In this document: piece by piece, positions 49,402-56,857 of the stretch
Layout of the letters: every line of letters begins with the position of its first letter
Numbering within the stretch: the stretch's first letter is position 1
Source: a virus
Direction: 5' to 3' (one strand)
Virus record (IMG/VR): IMGVR_UViG_3300042544_002864
Location: 1 to 64,000 of that record
DNA length: 64,000 bases
Translations under genes and position numbers: made by a program
The notes under the pieces: generated by a model
Seen by the model: the letters and a program-made list of their open reading frames with translations, nothing else
Database searches by the model: none
What the model was told of the DNA's origin: nothing

Positions 49402-51252
49402 ATGATAAAAAAATATCAAAACTTCCTGAACGAAGAAGTAGGTCTTAAAAACATTTCTAAGATAGCGAAACTTTACAAAACTGCTGAAATTTATTTCCAC
49501 AAAGACTTAGATGGTGTTACATCAGCTATCGCTATGAAAGAATTCTTAAAGAATTATTATCAAATAGAAACGGTTGATTGTCATATTATTCAATATGGTG
49601 GATTGGAATACGCTGTTAAAAATCATAAAGAAGGAAATCTTTGTGTCTTAGTTGACTTTGCTCATGGTAAACCAATGTTTCATATTGCAACTGACCACCA
49701 TGATAAACAATCAGGTGCTGAAGATACTCAATCTACTTATTTCAAACACACTCGTTCAAATGTTGAAACTATTTCAGGTGAGATTTCATATTCTGATATT
49801 TTCACTCACGAAGATATTGAATTAATTAAAACAGTTGACTCTGCTAACTTTTTAGCAAATGATATCAAACCAGAAGATGTTCAAAATTCTATCTTCTCTA
49901 CTAATAAAAATCTTTCTCCTTCTAAAAATAGATTTATGATGGGTTTTGTAGTTAATAGATTATTATTAGCTTATAAAAATAAAAGAATTACAACTAAATC
50001 ATTAGATGGTAAAAGAAACCATATCAATAGAAATATACTTGAGTGTTTAACTTTAGATTCTACTGGTAGTTTATATTCAATGTTTAATAACCTTAAAAAT
50101 TATATCAACAATGCTAAAACTACTGATAAGTTAGGAAGATTAGCAACTCCAGAAGAAATCAAAGCTAACTTAAGTGACTATATTGATAGAATGAAAAACT
50201 ATAGTTTCATTGAGGATCCTAGTACGGGAGATGTTTCCGAATACGATCCAACTAACTGGAGACATAAAAAAATGTTAGATACTGGAGCTCAAATTGGTAA
50301 AGGTGTTCACTTTGATGAGGAATATAACATAGTTACTCAATATGGTGGTGGTTCAATGATTAAAGCTGGTTCTTATGACAGATATGTTGTTTTCAAAAAC
50401 AACCCTAAAGCAGATTTCAATTGTATTGCTTGGCCAATGGGTTTATTACAAGTTTCTTGTAACCCATTTAAGGAAAAAGCGTTAAAGGAAATTAACTTAG
50501 GTGAAATTGCTAAAGAAGTTTTAGCTAAACACGAGTCGATTCTTAAAAGATTCTTCGTTTCTTTAGAGTCGATTAAAAAAGAATTTGAAACATCTCAAGA
50601 TTGGAAAGCAATGGCTAAAGCAGAAGGTGATGATTATGAAGGAGTAGGATTTAAATTTAGTGATTTAGAAGCTTTCTACAAAGATTGTTTATTTGAGAAA
50701 AAAGATAATAATGTTGTTAATGTTGATATTAATGATCCAAAACTAAGAAGTAGTATGAATACTTTATTCACTGACCTTACACCAGATCAAAAATTCTACC
50801 TAAGTAGTATTAAAATTCCAGCTTGGGAACTTATCATTAGAAACTCAGGTGGACATCCATCAATTACTAACATTACAGGTTTGAATTTCTTAAAATATAA
50901 TAAAGCGGCTCTTAAAATAGCGTATAAAACAGAAAAGTATGTTGATGTTCTTAAAACATTAGCTAAAGATTTTGTAAATGTTCTTAAAACTAAAATTGAT
51001 ATTGCTAAAGAAGGTGGTCAAGTTGAGTATGATACTAAAGGAGTTGAGTTACTTGGACAAGATACAAATGAGAATTTTGATTATCAAATTGTTGATAAAG
51101 TAAGTGGTCAACCCGTTTCAGTTACAAAGGATCAATTCTTAAAAGCTGGAGCATCTAAAGGAATGAAAACTGATAGAAAAAGTTTGATGAGTATTGATAT
51201 GGTGAATAAGAAAGTAGTTGCTAAGTTTGAAAATTTTAATATTAAAAAATAA
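49402..51252 (+). CDS. tagged DHH-family phosphoesterase
   Basis: 616 residues starting MIKKYQNFLNEEVG, with L-N-E at 9-11. The DHH fold follows: HKDLDGVTSA (33-42), CVLVDFAHG (Asp 85), TDHHDKQ (DHH at 98-100), and the DHHA1-type GGHPSIT near residue 480. DHH enzymes cleave phosphodiesters in short RNAs, cyclic dinucleotides or act as exonucleases. A packaged copy could destroy cyclic-nucleotide defence signals or RNA at once on entry; this is inference. The end KFENFNIKK echoes the tag. It overlaps the convergent gene by 11 bases. Confidence 0.75.
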   Translation: MIKKYQNFLNEEVGLKNISKIAKLYKTAEIYFHKDLDGVTSAIAMKEFLKNYYQIETVDCHIIQYGGLEYAVKNHKEGNLCVLVDFAHGKPMFHIATDHHDKQSGAEDTQSTYFKHTRSNVETISGEISYSDIFTHEDIELIKTVDSANFLANDIKPEDVQNSIFSTNKNLSPSKNRFMMGFVVNRLLLAYKNKRITTKSLDGKRNHINRNILECLTLDSTGSLYSMFNNLKNYINNAKTTDKLGRLATPEEIKANLSDYIDRMKNYSFIEDPSTGDVSEYDPTNWRHKKMLDTGAQIGKGVHFDEEYNIVTQYGGGSMIKAGSYDRYVVFKNNPKADFNCIAWPMGLLQVSCNPFKEKALKEINLGEIAKEVLAKHESILKRFFVSLESIKKEFETSQDWKAMAKAEGDDYEGVGFKFSDLEAFYKDCLFEKKDNNVVNVDINDPKLRSSMNTLFTDLTPDQKFYLSSIKIPAWELIIRNSGGHPSITNITGLNFLKYNKAALKIAYKTEKYVDVLKTLAKDFVNVLKTKIDIAKEGGQVEYDTKGVELLGQDTNENFDYQIVDKVSGQPVSVTKDQFLKAGASKGMKTDRKSLMSIDMVNKKVVAKFENFNIKK

Positions 51253-51613
51253 TATCAATATTTAAATCTTTTATCAACTCATCAGTACCTAAAATAGCAT
51301 TTATTTTATTTTCTCTCATACGTTGTAAGTCTTTTGATAGTATTATTCTATTATCTGTTAGATATAGGTCTACATAACAATCATATCCACAAAATATACC
51401 GACTTTAAATATACCAGTTGGGTTATTAATTTCACATGATGAGAATCTTGGATCACATTCGAGTATATTGAAAACAGACATAGGCATTATTATAAAGTTA
51501 TAATTTTCATTAAGTCTATTCAAACTATTATAAATTGTTGAGGACTTCAATCTATTCTCCTCATATTCACTTTCTATTTGTCCGTATGTTATTTTATTTA
51601 AATCAATCTCCAT
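51242..51613 (-). CDS. hypothetical protein
   Basis: 123 residues. It contains FKVGIFCGYDCYVDLYLTDN, a strand-rich segment, and ends with a basic helix near NKINAILG, similar to the end of its operon neighbour (NDKINKILNGD). The two may be distant relatives. It overlaps the neighbour by 11 bases, and the DHH gene on the other strand by 11. Function unknown. Confidence 0.45.
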   Translation of the reverse strand: MEIDLNKITYGQIESEYEENRLKSSTIYNSLNRLNENYNFIIMPMSVFNILECDPRFSSCEINNPTGIFKVGIFCGYDCYVDLYLTDNRIILSKDLQRMRENKINAILGTDELIKDLNIDIIF

Positions 51614-52271
51614 TTAATATTTTATTAATTTTATCATTTCTTAACTTAGAGACATCCTTTATAGATATTTTATATGAGTTAAATCTACAATCATATAAAT
51701 TATAATTAATTGTATGTTTCCACTCAAAATTATTATTATCAATTGGTTCTATTACATAATCCATATTCTGTAAAGAGTAAACTAAACTTTGTATAGAGTT
51801 ATCAACAACATATAAAGTAAGTTCATCATCATCATTTATCAATGGTGAGTAAAAAACATCTACATTCATACCTACATATTTATCTATTGAGTAGAAATAA
51901 GAAGGAAAAGCACTTGTGTTACTCTTACTTTTAACTAAACCAAAAATCTTTCTACTTTTATCTGAACAAAATATATAAAGAGGTTTTATACCTAATTCCG
52001 ATATCTTATCAAACATATTTATCTCTTTTGATTTACTCATAGATTCTAATGGTATGATATACTCTTTTGATTTACCAATCATTATATTCACACTTTTCTG
52101 GTATATGTCAACTATACTATTGATTATAAAACTCGGTGATGTGAGAGGTGAGTTTTTAATCTCTGTGTATTGAGAATCTATAGATGAAATAACATCACCA
52201 TTATATAGATGACTTACTTTCATCAGATTTTGTTCTAATGTTTTTTTATATTCTGAAAAAGATTCTCTCAC
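51603..52271 (-). CDS. hypothetical protein
   Basis: 222 residues if the GTG at 52271 is used; a later ATG at 52223 gives 206. The sequence is mixed alpha/beta, with FFSIDKYVGMNVDVFYSP-like and YDCRFNSYKISIKDVSKL stretches. The end (LRNDKINKILNGD) resembles the end of the next gene in the operon. No motif gives a function. It diverges from the tagged Nudix gene. Confidence 0.45.
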   Translation of the reverse strand: MRESFSEYKKTLEQNLMKVSHLYNGDVISSIDSQYTEIKNSPLTSPSFIINSIVDIYQKSVNIMIGKSKEYIIPLESMSKSKEINMFDKISELGIKPLYIFCSDKSRKIFGLVKSKSNTSAFPSYFYSIDKYVGMNVDVFYSPLINDDDELTLYVVDNSIQSLVYSLQNMDYVIEPIDNNNFEWKHTINYNLYDCRFNSYKISIKDVSKLRNDKINKILNGD

Positions 52272-52298
52272 TATATTTTTAGATATTTATTTGAAAAA

Positions 52299-52310
52299 GT
52301 TTATATATAG
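52299..52310 (+). promoter_or_regulatory. late-type promoter motif GTTTATATATAG, short spacing
   Basis: Loose variant, 3 bases before the ATG at 52314. Confidence 0.35.
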
Positions 52311-52313
52311 ATT

Positions 52314-52901
52314 ATGAATCATATAAAACTATTTGAAAATTTTACCAATCAGCCTTTAATCGATCTTGAGAATCAATTAATGAAATACTCAATTCCTATT
52401 CAATATTGGGGAACTGGAAATGCAAAAACAATCGAACATCTATTAGATGAGATAGATAATGAAGAATGTATAATTAAAGATGAAGGTGGGTATTTAGTTC
52501 GATATATCGAGTTTGTTGGAATTAGAATGTTATACAAAGACAAAGATAATAACACTTGGTTGTTAAAAGAAGATAGACAAGAGTTCAAAGATGGTAGAAT
52601 TAGAAGAAGAGATATGCAATCATCAGTTTCAGAGAAAATGAAATCTGGAGAAAATCCATTAGTTTCAGCAGTAAGAGGAATTGAAGAAGAACTAGGTGTT
52701 AAAATCGAATCATCTCAATTAAGAAAGTTAAGACCAATGTATTATAATGGTGGTTCACAATCATATCCAGGATTAAAAACAAAATATATCGGACATCAAT
52801 TCACTTGTTATCTAACACCTGAGCAATTTGTGGAAAATGGTTATGTCGAAATACAAAAGGATAAGAGTACATTCTTTAAGTGGGTAAAACGAGATAATTA
52901 A
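52314..52901 (+). CDS. tagged Nudix hydrolase
   Basis: 195 residues starting MNHIKLFENFTNQ, with L-F-E at 6-8. A Nudix fold follows, with the Nudix box at 111-129 (GENPLVSAVRGIEEELGV), in which the usual REUxEExGU reads RGIEEELGV: the metal-binding EE pair is kept but the first Glu is Gly. Nudix enzymes hydrolyse nucleoside diphosphates linked to another group. A packaged copy might remove a modified nucleotide or NAD-type signal. Substrate unknown. Confidence 0.75.
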   Translation: MNHIKLFENFTNQPLIDLENQLMKYSIPIQYWGTGNAKTIEHLLDEIDNEECIIKDEGGYLVRYIEFVGIRMLYKDKDNNTWLLKEDRQEFKDGRIRRRDMQSSVSEKMKSGENPLVSAVRGIEEELGVKIESSQLRKLRPMYYNGGSQSYPGLKTKYIGHQFTCYLTPEQFVENGYVEIQKDKSTFFKWVKRDN

Positions 52902-52952
52902 TTTAACAATTATTTAATACTCTAAAATCACCTATTTTGTTGTGTTATTAAA

Positions 52953-52976
52953 CAAAAGATAAAACTATCTTTTTTA
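52953..52976 (+). terminator. weak hairpin terminator
   Basis: AAAAGATA / TATCTTTT with 4-base loop and a short T-run after the Nudix gene. Weak stem, so uncertain. Confidence 0.4.
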
Positions 52977-52979
52977 AGA

Positions 52980-52991
52980 CACTATATATAA
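52980..52991 (+). promoter_or_regulatory. weak late-type promoter motif CACTATATATAA
   Basis: Loose variant, 3 bases before the ATG of the glycosyltransferase gene. Confidence 0.35.
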
Positions 52992-52994
52992 TAC

Positions 52995-53978
52995 ATGAAA
53001 ATTCTATATGGAATACAACTTAATGGGAATGGACATATAACAAGATCTATCGAAATAATATCAACTCTAAAAGAAAAGGGATTTGAGGTAGATATAATAA
53101 CGTCCGGTGAGAACTCTAATTTAAATTTACCATTTGAAGTTAAAAGACATTTCAAAGGATTTTCACTACATTATAATAAATCAGGATCAATAAATTGGTC
53201 AAAATCAATTTTATCATCAAATATTTTTAGACTATTCAAAGATATCAAGTTTGATGTATCTGAATATGATTTAGTTATTTCCGACTTTGAACCAATAAGT
53301 GCTTGGTCAGCTAAAAAATGTGGTATTAAGTCTATAAGTATATCAAATCAATGTTCACTAACATCAAAGAATACTCCAATAAAATTAGGATTGTCTAAAA
53401 GAATATTTAGATTTTTTATAAAATATTTTGCGAAGTGTGATTATAACATTGGAATAGGATATGAAAGATATGATGATTTTATTTATCATCCAATAATTTC
53501 AAATTTCTTTCTGAAAAATAAAGTTTCAGACGAAGGTTTCTTTTTAGTTTATCTACCATCAATATCTCTTAATTTTTTAACTAATGAGATGAGATGTTAT
53601 AGGAATCTAAAATTTAAAATATACTCAGACGAAACAAAAACTGAGGTAACCTATAGTAACACAATAGTATGTCCAATAAATAAAGAATCTTTCCAAAGAG
53701 ATTTATTAAGGTGTAGTGGTATAATAACAGCATCTGGGTTTTCAACTACATCAGAAGCTCTTATATTAAATAAAAAACTATGGTCTATTCCACTTAAAGG
53801 ACAATATGAACAATTATTAAATGCTGAAAGCTTAAGTAGAATGGGTGTTTACACTTCTGACTTCAACTCAAATTCATTGGGAATGTGGGTATTAAGTTAC
53901 AATAGTATAGATTACAATTGGGTAAACCCAAAAGATGATATAATAAATAAGATAATTAGTATTTATGGAAAAGATTAG
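52995..53978 (+). CDS. glycosyltransferase (MJ1255/TIGR00661-like, GT-B fold)
   Basis: 327 residues. The N-terminus, ILYGIQLNGNGHITRS, is the hallmark GNGH loop of this GT family, followed by DIITSGENS, and FKGFSLHYNKSGSINW, a conserved second strand. The C-terminal Rossmann half has ITASGFSTTSEALIL, which contacts the nucleotide sugar. It should transfer a sugar to a lipid or polymer in the envelope. It overlaps the next gene, a UDP-2,3-diacylglucosamine-type phosphoesterase, by 14 bases. The same pairing is common in bacteria, so it looks like a captured envelope-modifying pair. Confidence 0.75.
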   Translation: MKILYGIQLNGNGHITRSIEIISTLKEKGFEVDIITSGENSNLNLPFEVKRHFKGFSLHYNKSGSINWSKSILSSNIFRLFKDIKFDVSEYDLVISDFEPISAWSAKKCGIKSISISNQCSLTSKNTPIKLGLSKRIFRFFIKYFAKCDYNIGIGYERYDDFIYHPIISNFFLKNKVSDEGFFLVYLPSISLNFLTNEMRCYRNLKFKIYSDETKTEVTYSNTIVCPINKESFQRDLLRCSGIITASGFSTTSEALILNKKLWSIPLKGQYEQLLNAESLSRMGVYTSDFNSNSLGMWVLSYNSIDYNWVNPKDDIINKIISIYGKD

Positions 53979-54702
53979 AACTTTATTTATATCCGATGTT
54001 CATTTAGGAACTACTAAATGTCAAGCGGATAAATTACTTCAAGTATTAAAAGATTATGAATATGATGAATTGATAATCGTAGGTGACTTTATAGACCTAA
54101 CATCATTGAAAAGAAAATTTTACTGGAACCCAGACCATTCTACGGTTATCCAAAAGGTTTTAAGATCATCTAGAAAAGGAACAAAAGTTACTTATATTTT
54201 AGGCAATCATGATTATTTCTTAAGAGGATTGATAAAAGAAGAGAATATAAACTTAGGTGATGTGCTTATTTGTGATGAACATTATTACAAAACATTAAAA
54301 GGTGAGAATATCTACATTTGTCATGGAGATCAATTTGATGGATTCATAAGATTACATCCATTCTTATATGTTTTAGGTGACTGGGCTTATGAGATGAGTT
54401 TTAAGATTAATAAAATGTATAATAAGATAAGACGATTCTTTGGATTAGAATACTGGTCACTTTCACAATATCTTAAATCAAAGGTTAAAAATGCTATTTC
54501 ATTTATAAATGACTTCAAGATACTCTCTATGAAGAAATTAGAAGAGGTTCAGTGTGATTCGATTATGATAGGACACATTCATACTCCAGCTATTGATAAA
54601 ATAGGAGACAAGACTTATTATAATACTGGTGATTTTTGCGAGACTTGTTCATTTCTAATAGAAACAATTGATGGTGATATTGAAATGATTATTATTGGTT
54701 AA
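53965..54702 (+). CDS. metallophosphoesterase, LpxH-like
   Basis: 245 residues with all calcineurin-fold motifs: DVHLG (D, H), GDFIDL (D), GNHDY (N, H), ICHGDQFDG (H) and GHIHTP (H). The layout, including the CHGDQFD segment, fits the UDP-2,3-diacylglucosamine pyrophosphatase-like group, which cleaves pyrophosphate bonds in envelope precursors. It is translationally coupled to the glycosyltransferase gene. The exact substrate is not evident. It may alter lipid A or a surface glycolipid to block other phages. Confidence 0.8.
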   Translation: MEKIRTLFISDVHLGTTKCQADKLLQVLKDYEYDELIIVGDFIDLTSLKRKFYWNPDHSTVIQKVLRSSRKGTKVTYILGNHDYFLRGLIKEENINLGDVLICDEHYYKTLKGENIYICHGDQFDGFIRLHPFLYVLGDWAYEMSFKINKMYNKIRRFFGLEYWSLSQYLKSKVKNAISFINDFKILSMKKLEEVQCDSIMIGHIHTPAIDKIGDKTYYNTGDFCETCSFLIETIDGDIEMIIIG

Positions 54703-54715
54703 ACTTTTTATTTTT

Positions 54716-54727
54716 ATTGATATATAA
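54716..54727 (+). promoter_or_regulatory. late-type promoter motif ATTGATATATAA
   Basis: Variant motif, 19 bases before the ATG at 54747. Confidence 0.4.
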
Positions 54728-54746
54728 ATAAAAAATATAAAACTAA

Positions 54747-55160
54747 ATGATACAAATTGGAAGTACGGTAAATGTACACTACACTGGAAAATTAAAAAGC
54801 GGAGAAGTTTTTGACTCTTCTGAAGGGAGAGATCCTTTATCATTCACTATTGGAACTAATCAGATTATTCCAGGATTTGAGAATGCTATTATCGGTAAAA
54901 ATGTTGGAGATAAAGTAACTATCGAAATCGAGCCAAAAGATGCTTATGGTGAGTATAGAGAAGACTTATTAGTTAAAGTTGAAAATGATCAATTACCTGG
55001 TCCGGTAGAAGTTGGTCAAGTGTTACAAGCAGACAATGGTGGACAACCAGTGAATGTAACGGTTAAAGAAGTAAATGAAGGTCACGTAATAATTGATGGT
55101 AATCATCCTTTATGTGGAAAAGAGTTAATCTTTGACATCGAAGTTGTTAGTTTTCAATAA
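54747..55160 (+). CDS. FKBP-type peptidyl-prolyl isomerase, SlyD-like
   Basis: 137 residues. The FKBP core is split by an insert-in-flap domain as in SlyD: VNVHYTGKLKSGEVFDSS and PLSFTIGTNQIIPGFENAI at the N-side, the flap (DAYGEYREDLLVKV ... VIIDGNHPL) in the middle, and ELIFDIEVVSF at the end. The His/Cys-rich metal tail of E. coli SlyD is missing. It would assist folding of virion or lysis proteins. It is followed by a terminator. Confidence 0.87.
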   Translation: MIQIGSTVNVHYTGKLKSGEVFDSSEGRDPLSFTIGTNQIIPGFENAIIGKNVGDKVTIEIEPKDAYGEYREDLLVKVENDQLPGPVEVGQVLQADNGGQPVNVTVKEVNEGHVIIDGNHPLCGKELIFDIEVVSFQ

Positions 55161-55178
55161 TTAACATTAAAAGAAACA

Positions 55179-55207
55179 AAAAAAAGACTCATATGAGTCT
55201 TTTTTTA
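55179..55207. terminator. bidirectional terminator
   Basis: Perfect palindrome AAAAAGACTCATATGAGTCTTTTT with T-run, between convergent genes. Confidence 0.8.
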
Positions 55208-55217
55208 TTTTAAATAA

Positions 55218-55487
55218 TTAGAAGTCTAGTTTCAGAAATCGAACACCATCACATTGGAAATATTCAACCATTTGTATAATTAATTCCTCATCCTTTGAGA
55301 TAATATCATATTCCTGTTTAGCCATTTGAATATTATAATCCTCATTGCATCTACATCCGTTATAATAATCATACATAAAGTCAATAAAAGGTAGAAACTT
55401 ATTATTCTCAGATAAAGTTGAATTTTCAGAAATTAGTCTATATAATTGATCAGTTGATTTTATATAAAGATATTTTGATACATTCAT
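55218..55487 (-). CDS. small hypothetical protein
   Basis: 89 residues, acidic and helical with one CxC (NGCRCNEDY). It contains MAKQEYDIISKDEELIIQ and ends QCDGVRFLKLDF. A similar small protein is, from memory, found in other T4-like phages, but no role is known. It ends near the FKBP terminator and begins one base after the membrane protein's end. Confidence 0.45.
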   Translation of the reverse strand: MNVSKYLYIKSTDQLYRLISENSTLSENNKFLPFIDFMYDYYNGCRCNEDYNIQMAKQEYDIISKDEELIIQMVEYFQCDGVRFLKLDF

Positions 55488-55820
55488 TTAATATACATTC
55501 TTTTTTAATAACATATATATCACATAACTCACTATGTAAATAATGGGAAAGAATATAATATTATTGTAGATAATACAAAATAATAAAACTATCCAAAAAT
55601 TTATACAAGGTGGACAAGTAATCAACCTTGTATAAAAGTTGGAATATTTTTGTCTTATGAAAGATAGATATGTTATTTTTGGATTCTGTGTTTTATATTC
55701 ATCAAATTTATCAATCTTAAATAACTTACTTAATCTTAATAACCTGAAATACTCAATAAAGGCATCAGTATCGAACCATATAAATAATAAAAAATTTATC
55801 CAAAAAATTTGAAATATCAT
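55488..55820 (-). CDS. small membrane protein with CPPC motif
   Basis: 110 residues. A hydrophobic N-terminal segment (IFQIFWINFLLFIWF) and a hydrophobic C-terminal third (INFWIVLLFCIIYNNIIFFPIIYIV) flank a charged middle. TCPPCINFW before the second segment has a CxxC that could be a redox pair or metal site, a layout also seen in some T4-like phage membrane proteins. Unknown function; envelope location is likely. Confidence 0.5.
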   Translation of the reverse strand: MIFQIFWINFLLFIWFDTDAFIEYFRLLRLSKLFKIDKFDEYKTQNPKITYLSFIRQKYSNFYTRLITCPPCINFWIVLLFCIIYNNIIFFPIIYIVSYVIYMLLKKNVY

Positions 55821-55849
55821 ATTTATTATATTTAATAATAAATCAATGT

Positions 55850-55996
55850 TTATCTTCCTTGTCCTTTATAAGACTTTTTATAATTTTTAGCGTTTTTAGA
55901 AACTGAACATTTTGTCTTTGCGTGAATACCTGCTCTTTTCTTTTTTGGCTTTGATACAAGTGATGTTGATGATGTTGAAGATTTAGCTTTTGCCAT
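55850..55996 (-). CDS. short basic protein, 48 residues
   Basis: Begins MAKAKSSTSSTSLVSKPKKK and ends KNYKKSYKGQGR. Very basic, with a Gly-Gln-Gly-Arg end and one Cys. Its codons read cleanly from the ATG at 55994-55996 to the TAA at 55850-55852. A late-type motif lies 20 bases upstream. A similar short Lys-rich protein ending in KGQGR is, from memory, common in Bacteroidota phages. It could bind nucleic acid in the virion. Function unknown. Confidence 0.65.
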   Translation of the reverse strand: MAKAKSSTSSTSLVSKPKKKRAGIHAKTKCSVSKNAKNYKKSYKGQGR

Positions 55997-56016
55997 AGTG
56001 GTTATTTTAATTTTTT

Positions 56017-56028
56017 ATATATATTAAA
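56017..56028 (-). promoter_or_regulatory. late-type promoter motif TTTAATATATAT
   Basis: One-base variant on the minus strand, 20 bases before the ATG at 55996. Confidence 0.45.
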
Positions 56029-56057
56029 AATTAAAAAAATAATAATATCTTTACAAG

Positions 56058-56777
56058 ATGATTAAACAACTAACTATTTTATTTTTATTAATATCGTCTA
56101 GTCTTTTCTCACAGACCGAATTAAACTTAGATAATAATCTTACTGGGGTGTATTCTGAGACAAAAAATGGACCTCAATTTGGTCTAAATTTCGCAGGAAA
56201 TAACTCACTAGATATAAACAAATTTTCACTTGATTTAGGTACAAACTATCAACTAGGATATCTACAAAAATCTTTAACTCAAAACGAATTTATACAAAGA
56301 GCTAATTTAGCTTATAATCACGAATATTGGGATGTATTTACAACTTATCAATATAACTATTCGTTAATAAGACAAATCGAATCTGATAATTGGATCGGAA
56401 TTGGTGGTGGTGTTAAGAAGAAATTTAGTTGGGGTAAATTATCTTTATCTTATGCAACATTATATCAAAGTACAAATTATACTGGTATAGAATCAACAGG
56501 TCAACTTAGACATTCATTAAGAGCTAAAATAAAGATTGATAAAACCAGAATTGGATTATCAATGGAGTATTACTATCAACCATCAATGAGTAATTTTAAT
56601 GATTATATTGTATATGGAATAACTAAAATAATAATAAATCCAAAAAAACCTGTTAGTTTTATAATACAAGATGTTTTAAATTATAGAACAGATAGTGAAT
56701 TTAAATTGTTACATAATATAAATTTCGGAATTTCATACAAGTTTGTAAAAAAAGTCGAAAAAAAATCCGAAAAATAG
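56058..56777 (+). CDS. secreted outer-membrane beta-barrel protein
   Basis: 239 residues. A clear Sec signal peptide (MIKQLTILFLLISSSLFSQ, cleavage after SLFSQ) is typical of Bacteroidota. The mature part is made of alternating amphipathic strands rich in Tyr and Asn (LDLGTNYQLGYLQKSL, WDVFTTYQYNYSLIRQ, GLSMEYYYQP), ending in aromatic FGISYKF as barrels do. It resembles DUF481/OmpW-like barrels. A phage-encoded porin-like protein may protect against superinfection or alter uptake. The strand pattern is seen; the role is inferred. Confidence 0.65.
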   Translation: MIKQLTILFLLISSSLFSQTELNLDNNLTGVYSETKNGPQFGLNFAGNNSLDINKFSLDLGTNYQLGYLQKSLTQNEFIQRANLAYNHEYWDVFTTYQYNYSLIRQIESDNWIGIGGGVKKKFSWGKLSLSYATLYQSTNYTGIESTGQLRHSLRAKIKIDKTRIGLSMEYYYQPSMSNFNDYIVYGITKIIINPKKPVSFIIQDVLNYRTDSEFKLLHNINFGISYKFVKKVEKKSEK

Positions 56778-56857
56778 TAAAAGGAAGAGATAGTTTCTGA
56801 TATATACAAAGAAGATTTTGGTATGGATTAGTTTCTGTATCAAAAAAAAAATTTCTT

